This document shows positions 35,117 to 43,239 of a DNA stretch of 64,000 nt, in pieces. Under the pieces are notes generated by a model. The model was not told the DNA's origin. It did not search any database and saw only the letters and a program-made list of their open reading frames with translations. The position numbers were made by a program, and so were the translations under genes. Within the stretch, counting starts at the first letter, position 1; the number at the start of each line of letters is the position of its first letter. This DNA is from JAIPEI01 sp964443135 (lineage in GTDB: Bacteria; Desulfobacterota; DSM-4660; Desulfatiglandales; HGW-15), in NCBI GenBank assembly GCA_964443135.1, contig CAYUBQ010000007.1, forward strand, positions 33,104 through 97,103, in the 5' to 3' direction.

Positions 35117-36859
35117 TCACACCTGCTTCCTTGCATTCAGAATCGCCTCGATGTTCTTCTCCGCCCAGTCGTCCACGCGACGCTCCGTCTCGACGTACTC
35201 GATCAACCGGTCCGACAACCGGCATCCCCGATCCAGGGCGTCCCCGATCTTCCCCCCCGCCTCCTTCGGCTTCATGGGGTTCACGAAAACGACGCCGTCC
35301 TCCTCTCCGAACTTCCTCATGCGCAGCACCCGGGCGGCCCCGCTGGTGCTCAGCACCAGGATGCCCCGCATCTCCCGGCTCTTGTACTTCTGGGAGAGGA
35401 TGTACTCGAACGCCACGAGGTTCATCCCGTCCTCCAGCGGCGTCACGAGCATCACGTCCACCTCCTTCATGAACCGGTAGTTCTCCGGGGCGGGGATGCC
35501 CCGGTCCAGGTGTACGATCCCCTCCTCTTCGGGCAGGCGGTCGTTGATTTTGGCGACCTCCTCGCCCAGGTCCTCCTGAAGCTTCCGGTACTCGGGATTG
35601 GCCATCCGGCTCGGAGAGGTGACCTGGAAGAAGCAGGCCCCCCGGTCGTTCTCACGCAGCCTGTTCCATGCGTGCCGGTAGACCCTCAACCGCTCGATGA
35701 GCCCCTTGGTGTAGTCGCGGCGCTCCAGCCCGCCGAAGACCACCTTGCCCCGGCCGCGCTTCTCCTGAATCCACTTCCGCAGCTGCCTGCCCTCCACCTC
35801 GTGATCCAGAGACTTCCCGGGCGCGACCTCGGCGAGGATCTTGTCCACGTCGAGGCCGATGGGGAACGCGCCGACCGTGGTGACGCCTCCCCGGCGATGG
35901 ATCTCGTAGGACCGCTCGCCGACCCGGATGTCCACGGGAAACCACTCCTCCAGCGCCTCGAGGTAGTTGTCGCAGTACTCCTTGGTGTGGAAGCCGATGA
36001 AGTCGTTGTGGAGCATTCCCCAGGTCACCCGCTTCAGCACACTCTCGATGCTCTCGTCGAACGGGTCGTAGACTTGGGCCTTGATCCGGCGCCGCTTGTC
36101 CTCCCGAATGAGCCCCTGGATCTCGTGGATGTTGAAAAACGGCGTGTGCATGAACTGACCCACGTGGATGTGCCTCCGGGCCTCCGGCTCGACCCCCTCC
36201 TGGCGCAGGAGTCCCTTGAAGTCCTCGGAAACCCGCATCAGGTGATAGTCCTGGTTCCAGACCACCGTCTCCTCGTTCGTCCGCATGAGGGCCCCGCTTT
36301 TCTGGATCTCGTCCAGCACGGTGTTCGCGAAGGTCAGTCCGCTGCTCGTGTACTGAACGAAGTCGCTCTTCCGGAACTCGGGCCTGGGAAACGCACTGCT
36401 CTTCTTGTAGAACAGGGGCGGTCGGGTCAGGTGAATCAGCGGCCAGAGAAAACCGTTGGCGAAGCGGCTGTAGTAGCTGTGCATGTGGGGGGTGTCGAAG
36501 AAGACGAAGCGCATGAAGAAGTCGTACTCCCCGTACCGGAAGTGCATGCGGTTGTCCGGATCGATCTCGATGTGGGGAAACCACCGAGGCGCGAGCCCCT
36601 TCTCCTCCATGCCTTGGAAGAGGTGGCTGTAGTGCCCCCTGGCCACGTCCACGTCCCGATCGCCCATGGACGATCCGAGCCAGGTGGTTCTCCACGCCCC
36701 GGGGCGCAGGAGGCCCGACATGGCCTGAACCAACCCCCCCTCGCCGAACCTGGGCGGCGAAGGCCATTTGTCGTTTTCCAGGCGATGCTCCACCTGGTTC
36801 AGAAACTCACTGGTGAAACTGAAGGGTCCTCGGTTCGAGACAATGACCAGATCTCCCAT
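35117..36859 (-). CDS. otsA: GT20 trehalose-6-phosphate synthase-like enzyme (OtsA type)
   Basis: A 580-residue GT-B enzyme. It has LVIVSNRGP at the N-terminus, then FGEGGLVQAM. WNQDYHLM is the DYHL acid/substrate motif, ERRDYTKGL supplies the phosphate-binding Arg and Lys, and TPLEDGMNLVAFEY is the sugar-binding loop. It should transfer glucose from a nucleotide sugar to glucose-6-phosphate. It is about 100 residues longer than E. coli OtsA, and the DYHL context differs, so a related acceptor such as glycerol-3-phosphate cannot be excluded. The start is ATG 36859 after GAGGTGG. It is divergent from a gene with a trehalose-phosphatase domain. Confidence 0.82.
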   Translation of the reverse strand: MGDLVIVSNRGPFSFTSEFLNQVEHRLENDKWPSPPRFGEGGLVQAMSGLLRPGAWRTTWLGSSMGDRDVDVARGHYSHLFQGMEEKGLAPRWFPHIEIDPDNRMHFRYGEYDFFMRFVFFDTPHMHSYYSRFANGFLWPLIHLTRPPLFYKKSSAFPRPEFRKSDFVQYTSSGLTFANTVLDEIQKSGALMRTNEETVVWNQDYHLMRVSEDFKGLLRQEGVEPEARRHIHVGQFMHTPFFNIHEIQGLIREDKRRRIKAQVYDPFDESIESVLKRVTWGMLHNDFIGFHTKEYCDNYLEALEEWFPVDIRVGERSYEIHRRGGVTTVGAFPIGLDVDKILAEVAPGKSLDHEVEGRQLRKWIQEKRGRGKVVFGGLERRDYTKGLIERLRVYRHAWNRLRENDRGACFFQVTSPSRMANPEYRKLQEDLGEEVAKINDRLPEEEGIVHLDRGIPAPENYRFMKEVDVMLVTPLEDGMNLVAFEYILSQKYKSREMRGILVLSTSGAARVLRMRKFGEEDGVVFVNPMKPKEAGGKIGDALDRGCRLSDRLIEYVETERRVDDWAEKNIEAILNARKQV

Positions 36860-36970
36860 GCCACATCCACCTCGCATTCCAGGAACCCGGTCGCGCCCGA
36901 GAGCCCGCCGGCCGGCTTCTCCATCGGAAGCCCGATTTCCATTGCGTCACATCTTCAGCCTACCCTCCAT

Positions 36971-37015
36971 GCTGTACCCGGCGAGACGAACGCGCAATGG
37001 GCTCCATCATGTATT
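36971..37015 (-). promoter_or_regulatory. Regulon promoter copy G (otsA)
   Basis: Minus strand: AATACATG (37015-37008, 7 of 8 consensus), 6 bases, CCCAT (37001-36997), then a weaker -10, GTACAGC, at 19 bases (36977-36971) or ACAGCAT at 21. It is paired divergently with copy H. Confidence 0.5.
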
Positions 37016-37077
37016 CGAGGCCCGGAGAGACCCAAAAGGACGGAACCGGACGCCTCCTACTGTCCCGGGAGCCGACC

Positions 37078-37125
37078 GATTCATGATTCAACCCATTGAA
37101 ACCGCCCCCCACTTCCTGTTCCAAT
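37078..37125 (+). promoter_or_regulatory. Regulon promoter copy H (beta-PGM/OtsB fusion)
   Basis: A degenerate left half GATTCATG (37078-37085), 6 bases, CCCAT (37092-37096), 21 bases, then GTTCCAAT (37118-37125). It is weaker than A-E but sits at the right spacing and opposite copy G, repeating the divergent architecture seen at C/D. Confidence 0.4.
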
Positions 37126-37157
37126 GGCCGGAATGGAGGAGCGGAGGAGCCTTTCCC

Positions 37158-38729
37158 ATGAAGAAGCCGTCGTCCAAACCACTCGTCCTGTCCCGCTTTC
37201 GATTCGATGCGGCGATCTTCGACCTGGACGGGGTCATCACCCGAACCGCCCGGGTCCACGCTGCGGCCTGGAAGGCGCTCTTCGACGAGTATCGCGAAGC
37301 GTCGGGCGGCCGATGGGAGCCCTTCGACACGGACACGGACTACCCGCGGCACGTGGACGGCAAACCCCGTCTGGACGGGGTCCGGGGCTTCCTGGCATCG
37401 CGGGGCCTCGATCTGCCGGAAGGGAGAGCGGACGACCCCCCGGGCCGGGCCACCGTGAACGGGCTGGGGAACCGCAAGAACGAGCTGTTCCTGGAGCGGC
37501 TGGAGCGGGACGGCGTGGATCTGTACCGGCCAGCCGTGGACCTGGTCCGCGGGCTGAAGGAGCGGGGCTATGGAGCAGCCGTGGTCTCTTCCAGCAAGAA
37601 CTGCGGGCCCGTCCTCCAGGCCGCGGGCGCCGCCGACCTCTTCGAGGTCCGGGTGGACGGGCTGGTTTCCGAGGAGCTCGGCCTCAGCGGCAAGCCGGCG
37701 CCGGACATCTTTCTCGAAGCGGCGAAGCGCCTGAAGGTGGGGCCCGATCGGGCCGTTGTCCTGGAGGACGCTCTGTCCGGCGTCGAGGCGGGACGGCGCG
37801 GGGGTTTCGGGCTGGTCATCGGGGTGGACCGCACGGACCGCGCGGAGGAGATCCTGGATTCGGGAGCCGATCGGGTGGTCCGGAACCTCTCCGAGATCGA
37901 GCTCGCGGCCCGGCCCACCCGGGATCTCCCGTCCGCTCTTCACGCCCTCGGAGAGCTGGCGGCAAGATTCGACAAGGAGTTCCCGGTGGTGTTCCTCGAC
38001 TACGACGGCACCCTGACGCCCATCGTGGAGACGCCGGAGCAGGCCGTGCTGGCGGATGAGATGCGCAGGGCCCTCGAGACCCTCTCTACGGCGTGCACGG
38101 TCGGCGTGGTCAGCGGACGGGACCTGCAGGACGTGAAACGGCTGGTCGGGCTGGAAGGCATCGTCTACGCGGGAAGCCACGGATTCGACATCCTGGGACC
38201 GGAGAAGGGACGCCTGGGCCTGGAGAAGGGCGGGACCTACCTCGAAGACCTGGACTCGGCGGAGGTCGCTCTCCGGGAGAAGCTGGGGTCGATCCGGGGC
38301 TCCCTGGTGGAGCGAAAGAAGTACTCCATCGCCGTCCACTACAGAAACGTGGACGAGGAAGACGTCCCCGAGCTCAGGCAGGCGGTGGAGAGGGTCCACG
38401 CCGGACACCCCCGTCTGAAATCGGGGCACGGCAAGAAGGTGATCGAGCTCCAGCCGGACATCGACTGGAACAAGGGTCGGGCCCTGCTGTGGATTCTCGA
38501 GGCCCTCGACCTGGAAGGACCCCGGTGGATCCCCCTCTACATCGGGGACGACGTCACCGACGAGTACGGGTTCGGCGCGCTTCGAACGCGGGAGAACGGC
38601 GGGGTGGGCATCGTGGTCGCGGGGGAGGACCGCTTCAGCGAGGCGGATCTCGTACTCAAAGACCCCGAGGAGGTCCGGGTCTTTCTCGAGTCCCTGGCCT
38701 CCCTGGTCCGGGGTCATGAAGATCAGTAG
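37158..38729 (+). CDS. Beta-phosphoglucomutase-like / trehalose-6-phosphatase fusion
   Basis: A 523-residue protein with two HAD phosphatase domains. Residues ~1-255 are beta-PGM-like: AIFDLDGVITRTARVHAAAWK, GKPAPDIFLEAAKRL and VVLEDALSGVEAG. Residues ~270-523 are OtsB: VVFLDYDGTLTPIVETPEQ, GVVSGRDL, GSHGFDILGP and YIGDDVTDEYGF. The C-domain should remove phosphate from trehalose-6-phosphate made by the divergent GT20. The N-domain may convert beta-glucose-1-phosphate, the likely product of the GH65 enzyme encoded next, into glucose-6-phosphate. The fusion thus ties synthesis and recycling together. Start ATG 37158 follows a GGAGGAG. Confidence 0.88.
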   Translation: MKKPSSKPLVLSRFRFDAAIFDLDGVITRTARVHAAAWKALFDEYREASGGRWEPFDTDTDYPRHVDGKPRLDGVRGFLASRGLDLPEGRADDPPGRATVNGLGNRKNELFLERLERDGVDLYRPAVDLVRGLKERGYGAAVVSSSKNCGPVLQAAGAADLFEVRVDGLVSEELGLSGKPAPDIFLEAAKRLKVGPDRAVVLEDALSGVEAGRRGGFGLVIGVDRTDRAEEILDSGADRVVRNLSEIELAARPTRDLPSALHALGELAARFDKEFPVVFLDYDGTLTPIVETPEQAVLADEMRRALETLSTACTVGVVSGRDLQDVKRLVGLEGIVYAGSHGFDILGPEKGRLGLEKGGTYLEDLDSAEVALREKLGSIRGSLVERKKYSIAVHYRNVDEEDVPELRQAVERVHAGHPRLKSGHGKKVIELQPDIDWNKGRALLWILEALDLEGPRWIPLYIGDDVTDEYGFGALRTRENGGVGIVVAGEDRFSEADLVLKDPEEVRVFLESLASLVRGHEDQ

Positions 38730-38789
38730 GGACAAAAGGAGCCACGAGATCCGGAAGTCGGAAATCAAACGAGGAGAAGGGAAAAGCAG

Positions 38790-41198
38790 ATGACGCACCC
38801 ATGGACCCTGGTCTACGAAGGCTACGAGCCCGCCCGGGAGGGGCTGAGAGAGGCCCTCTGCACGCTGGGAAACGGGTACTTCGCCACCCGGGGAGCGGCT
38901 CCCCAGTCCCACGCCGACGGCACCCACTACCCGGGCACCTACCTGGCCGGCGGGTACAACCGGCGGGAGACGGAGGTCTCCGGCCGGACAATAGAAAACG
39001 AGGACCTGGTCAACCTGCCCAACTGGCTCTGCCTGACCTTTCGCTTCGAGCAGGGGGACTGGTTCTCCCTCGAGGACGTGGAGATCCTCCGCTACCGCCA
39101 GGAGCTGGACCTGTACCGGGGGGTCCTCAACCGCACCGTGGTCTTCAAGGACGACCGGGACCGGAAGGCCATGCTCCAGGAAAGGCGGGTGGTCCACATG
39201 GGGGAGCCCCACCTGGCCGCCCTCGAGCTCCGCATCGCCCCGGAGAACTGGTCCGGGGACGTGGAGATTCGAACCGCCCTGGACGGGCGGGTGAAGAACG
39301 CGGGCGTCGAACGCTACCAGGGGCTGAACAACGACCACCTGGTTCCGCTCTCGGCCGAGCCCGTGGACGAGGACACCCTGTTTCTGAAGGTGGAGACCAA
39401 CCAGTCCGGCCTGCGTGTGGCCCAGGCCGCCAGGACGCGGGCTTATCAGGGGGGGCACCTCCTTCGCCCCGAACGGCGGCTGCTGCAGGAGGAGGGCTGG
39501 ATCGCCCAGGAGTTCCGGGTCAGGCTGGAGAGCCGGGAGGAGCTGCGCGTGGAGAAGGTGCTGGCCCTGTGCACCTCCCGGGACCACGCCTCCTCGGAGT
39601 GCGGGCTGGAGGCGAGAAAGCTGGCGGCCCGGGCCGACGCCTTCGAGGGGCTCCTGTCGTCCCACACCCGTGCCTGGAGCCACCTGTGGCGCGATTTCGA
39701 CATGGTGTTCGAGCACCGCGACCCCGGGAAAAGCGACCTGACCGCCATGATCCTGCGGTTGAACATCTGTCACCTGCTCCAGACCGCCTCCACCCACACC
39801 ATGGACATGGACGTGGGGATCCCCTCGAGGGGGTGGCATGGCGAGGCCTACCGGGGGCACATCTTCTGGGACGAGCTGTTCATCTTTCCCTTTCTCAACC
39901 TGCGCCTCTCCGAGATCACGCGCTCCCTCATTCTCTACCGCTACCGCAGGCTGAACGAGGCCCGGGCCGCGGCCCGGGCGGAGGGATACCGCGGAGCCAT
40001 GTACCCGTGGCAGAGCGGAAGCAACGGCCGCGAGGAGAGTCAGAAGCTCCACCTCAACCCCAAGTCCGGACGCTGGATCCCCGACAACTCCCGCAGGCAG
40101 CGGCACGTCAACGCCGCCATCGCCTACAACGTGGTCCAGTACTACCAGATCACGGGGGACCGGGAGTTCCTCTCCACCTACGGCGCGGAGATGCTCCTCG
40201 AGATCGCCCGGTTCTGGGCCGACATCGCGGAGTTCGACGAGGAGCGGGGGCGATACGAGATCCGGGGCGTCATGGGTCCGGACGAGTATCACGACGGGTA
40301 CCCCTGGTCCGACGAGCCCGGCCTGAACAACAACGCCTACACCAACGTCATGGCGGCCTGGGTGCTGACCGAGGCCCTGGATCTCCTCGACATCCTGCCC
40401 CAGGAACGAGCTCGGGAGCTCCAGGAGAGCCTGGGGCTGGAGCAGGAGGAGCTGGCCCGGTGGGACGACGTCAGCCGGAGGCTCTGCGTGGTCTTTCAGG
40501 ACGGCGGCATCATCAGCCAGTTCGAGGGCTACGACGACCTGGAGGAGTTCGACTGGGAGGGGTACCGGGAGAAGTACGAGGACATCCAGCGGCTGGACCG
40601 CATCCTCGAGGCCGAGGACGACACGCCGAACCGGTACAAGGCGTCCAAGCAGGCCGACGTCCTGATGCTGTTCTATCTGTTCTCGGCCGAGGAGCTGAAG
40701 CGCGTCTTCGATCGGCTCGGCTACGACTTCGACCCGGACACGATCCCCAGGAACATCCGCTACTACATACAGCGGACCTCGCACGGCTCCACCCTGAGCC
40801 GGATGGTCCACTCGAGCATCCTGGGCCGGGCCAGCCGGGAGGAGTCGTGGCCCCTGTTCGAGTCGGCCCTGAAGAGCGACTACACGGACATCCAGGGCGG
40901 GACCACGCCGGAAGGCATCCACCTGGGGGCCATGGCGGGCAGCGTGAACATCCTGCTGCAGACCTACACGGACATCGAGGCCTGCAGGGGCGTGCTTCGA
41001 TTCAACCCCCGTCTGCCCAAGGAGATGGGACGGCTCTCCATGAACATCCGCTACCGATGCCACACCCTGCACGTGGACGTCACGCAGGAACGCCTGGTGG
41101 TCACCGCGGGGGACGCCCTGGCCGAACCCATCCGCATCGGCTTCAGGGGAGAGGAGTTCGAGCTGGCAAACAATCAGCCCCGGACCTTCGAGCTGTGA
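38790..41198 (+). CDS. GH65 family disaccharide phosphorylase/hydrolase
   Basis: An 802-residue GH65 enzyme. It has an N-terminal beta-sandwich (ALCTLGNGYFATRGA), then an (alpha/alpha)6 barrel with the catalytic Glu in VMGPDEYHDG. The phosphate-site region is KQADVLML and RTSHGSTLSRMVH. Family members phosphorolyse maltose, trehalose, kojibiose or nigerose to glucose plus beta-glucose-1-phosphate. The adjacent beta-PGM domain argues for a phosphorylase rather than a hydrolase, and the genomic setting makes trehalose a plausible substrate; this is inference. It lies 60 bases after the fusion gene in the same direction and converges with ligA. Confidence 0.88.
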   Translation: MTHPWTLVYEGYEPAREGLREALCTLGNGYFATRGAAPQSHADGTHYPGTYLAGGYNRRETEVSGRTIENEDLVNLPNWLCLTFRFEQGDWFSLEDVEILRYRQELDLYRGVLNRTVVFKDDRDRKAMLQERRVVHMGEPHLAALELRIAPENWSGDVEIRTALDGRVKNAGVERYQGLNNDHLVPLSAEPVDEDTLFLKVETNQSGLRVAQAARTRAYQGGHLLRPERRLLQEEGWIAQEFRVRLESREELRVEKVLALCTSRDHASSECGLEARKLAARADAFEGLLSSHTRAWSHLWRDFDMVFEHRDPGKSDLTAMILRLNICHLLQTASTHTMDMDVGIPSRGWHGEAYRGHIFWDELFIFPFLNLRLSEITRSLILYRYRRLNEARAAARAEGYRGAMYPWQSGSNGREESQKLHLNPKSGRWIPDNSRRQRHVNAAIAYNVVQYYQITGDREFLSTYGAEMLLEIARFWADIAEFDEERGRYEIRGVMGPDEYHDGYPWSDEPGLNNNAYTNVMAAWVLTEALDLLDILPQERARELQESLGLEQEELARWDDVSRRLCVVFQDGGIISQFEGYDDLEEFDWEGYREKYEDIQRLDRILEAEDDTPNRYKASKQADVLMLFYLFSAEELKRVFDRLGYDFDPDTIPRNIRYYIQRTSHGSTLSRMVHSSILGRASREESWPLFESALKSDYTDIQGGTTPEGIHLGAMAGSVNILLQTYTDIEACRGVLRFNPRLPKEMGRLSMNIRYRCHTLHVDVTQERLVVTAGDALAEPIRIGFRGEEFELANNQPRTFEL

Positions 41199-41208
41199 CG
41201 AACGCCCG

Positions 41209-43227
41209 TCACCCGGGACCTTTCTCGAGGAGCTCGAGAAACCCGTCCTCGTCCAGAACGGGCGTGTTGTGCTTCCGCGCGTCCTCCTGCTTGGCACTGC
41301 CGGGGTTGGAACCCACCACCAGGTAGTCCGTGTTGCCGGATACGCTCGACGTCGGGTTCCCCCCCTGGGCTCGAACGGCTTCCCGGGCCTCGTCCCGGCT
41401 CATGGACTCCAGCTCCCCGGTGATCACGACGGTCAACCCCTCGAGCCGGTCTCCCCGGCCCTCGACCTTCGGGTTCAAGCCCTCCTTCTTCAGCCTCTTC
41501 AAGAGCCGCCTGTTCCTCTCGCTGGAGAACCAGTCGGCGATCGCGCGGGCCATGGTGAGGCCCATTCCCGGAAGATCCTGCAGGTCCGACGCCTTTGCCG
41601 CCGCCAGCCGGTCCATGCTCCCGAAGGCCCGGGCCAGATCCTCCGCCGCGGCCCGGCCCACGTGCGGGATGCCCAGGCCGTAAATGAGCTTGGAAAGGGT
41701 CGCCCTTTCCTTGCTCTTTCCGATGGCGTCCACGAGATTCCGGGCGCTCTTCCCGGCCATTCGGTCCAGATCGGCCGCCTGGTCCTCGGTGAGGTCGAAG
41801 AGATCCGCCAGATCCTCCACCATGCCCCGATCCACGAGCTGATCCACCGTCTTCTCTCCGAGGCCGTCGATGTCCAGGGCCTCCTTGGAGCCGAAGTGGA
41901 TGATCCTTTGCTTGAGCTGAGCCGGGCAGGAGGCGTTGACGCAGCGCGCCACGGCCTCACCTTCCGGCTTGGACACCTTGCCGCCGCACGCGGGGCATTT
42001 CCCAGGCAGAGTGTACCTCTTCTCGCTCCCGTCTCGCTTGTCCTCGATCACCCGGATCACGTGCGGGATGACGTCGCCCGCGCGTTCCACCAGCACGTGG
42101 TCTCCCACGCGGATGTCCTTGCGGTCCACCTCGTCCTGGTTGTGCAGGCTCACGTGGGTGACCTCGACGCCGCCGATCCGAACCGGCTCCAGCGTGGCCA
42201 CCGGCGTAAGGGCTCCGGTCCTGCCCACCGAGGCCTCGATGCTCTCGATCCGGGTGGTGCGCCGCTTGGACGGGAACTTCCAGGCCACCGCCCAGCGGGG
42301 GTTGGAGGCTCGGGTACCCAGGGTCGCGTGTCCCCGGAGGTCGTTCACCTTGAACACGCAGCCGTCGATCTCATAGGGCAGGTCGTCCCGCTTCTCCCGA
42401 AGCTCGTGGTACCAGTCCACGGCCTCGTCCGGTGAACGCAGCCGCACGGCCAGATCGTTGATCTTGAGCCCCAGCTTCGAGAGGAGCCCGAGGCACTGCC
42501 ACTGGGAGTCGGGCCGCGAGCTCGAGGAAGGGGCGATCTCCCAGAAGAAGATGCGCAGGGGGCGCTTTGCCGTGATCCTGGGATCCAGCTGCCGGAGGGA
42601 TCCGGCGGCGGCGTTTCGGGGGTTGGCAAAGGTCCGTTTCCCGGCGTTCTCCAGCTCCCGGTTGAAGGTCTCGAACTCCTTCTTCTCCATGTACACCTCT
42701 CCCCGAACCACCAGGTGGTCGGGAACGGAGGCGTCCGTGTCCGAGCGGAGACGCAGCAGGACCTCCCGAATGGTTCGGATGTTGGCGGTCACGTCCTCGC
42801 CGGTGGACCCGTCCCCCCGGGTCGCACCGGCGGTGAGGCGTCCCCGGTCGTAGACCAGCTCCACGCTCGCCCCGTCGTACTTCGGCTCGGCCACCAGCGA
42901 GACCCGATCCTTTTCCAGCTCCTTTCGACACGTGTCGTAGAACCTGCGAAAGGCCTCCTCCTTCCGGACCGCCTGGAGGCTCAGCATGGGCGTCTCGTGC
43001 TCCATGGTTCCCAGCTCCTCCAGGGGCTCGCTCCCCACGCGCCGGGTGGGGCTGTCCGGGGTGACGAGGTCCGGATAGGTCTCCTCGATCCCTTCCAGCT
43101 CCTGCTTGAGCTCGTCGTACTCCTCGTCCGAGACCACCGGGTCGTTCTTCACGTAGTAGCGGTAGTTGTGGTAGGCGATCTCCTCGCGGAGCTCCTCGGC
43201 CCGCTTTTCCGCTTCCTTCTTGTCCAT
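41209..43227 (-). CDS. ligA: NAD-dependent DNA ligase LigA
   Basis: A 672-residue ligase. It has an N-terminal Ia domain with HNYRYYVKNDP, then the adenylation motif AEPKYDGAS with the nucleophilic Lys. The OB fold is followed by a four-cysteine zinc finger (CPACGG ... CVNASC), helix-hairpin-helix repeats and a C-terminal BRCT domain (VVITGELESMSRDEA). It seals nicks in replication and repair. The last ~90 residues are a complete BRCT. It lies 12 bases after polX on the same strand, so both are probably in the RND-polX-ligA transcription unit. Confidence 0.96.
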   Translation of the reverse strand: MDKKEAEKRAEELREEIAYHNYRYYVKNDPVVSDEEYDELKQELEGIEETYPDLVTPDSPTRRVGSEPLEELGTMEHETPMLSLQAVRKEEAFRRFYDTCRKELEKDRVSLVAEPKYDGASVELVYDRGRLTAGATRGDGSTGEDVTANIRTIREVLLRLRSDTDASVPDHLVVRGEVYMEKKEFETFNRELENAGKRTFANPRNAAAGSLRQLDPRITAKRPLRIFFWEIAPSSSSRPDSQWQCLGLLSKLGLKINDLAVRLRSPDEAVDWYHELREKRDDLPYEIDGCVFKVNDLRGHATLGTRASNPRWAVAWKFPSKRRTTRIESIEASVGRTGALTPVATLEPVRIGGVEVTHVSLHNQDEVDRKDIRVGDHVLVERAGDVIPHVIRVIEDKRDGSEKRYTLPGKCPACGGKVSKPEGEAVARCVNASCPAQLKQRIIHFGSKEALDIDGLGEKTVDQLVDRGMVEDLADLFDLTEDQAADLDRMAGKSARNLVDAIGKSKERATLSKLIYGLGIPHVGRAAAEDLARAFGSMDRLAAAKASDLQDLPGMGLTMARAIADWFSSERNRRLLKRLKKEGLNPKVEGRGDRLEGLTVVITGELESMSRDEAREAVRAQGGNPTSSVSGNTDYLVVGSNPGSAKQEDARKHNTPVLDEDGFLELLEKGPG

Positions 43228-43239
43228 GGCCTCCTCGCC

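Noticed and set aside
36960..41297. A 1445-codon open frame on the minus strand
   Set aside because: It is antisense to the beta-PGM/OtsB and GH65 genes and has no domain; long antisense frames are expected at this GC content.
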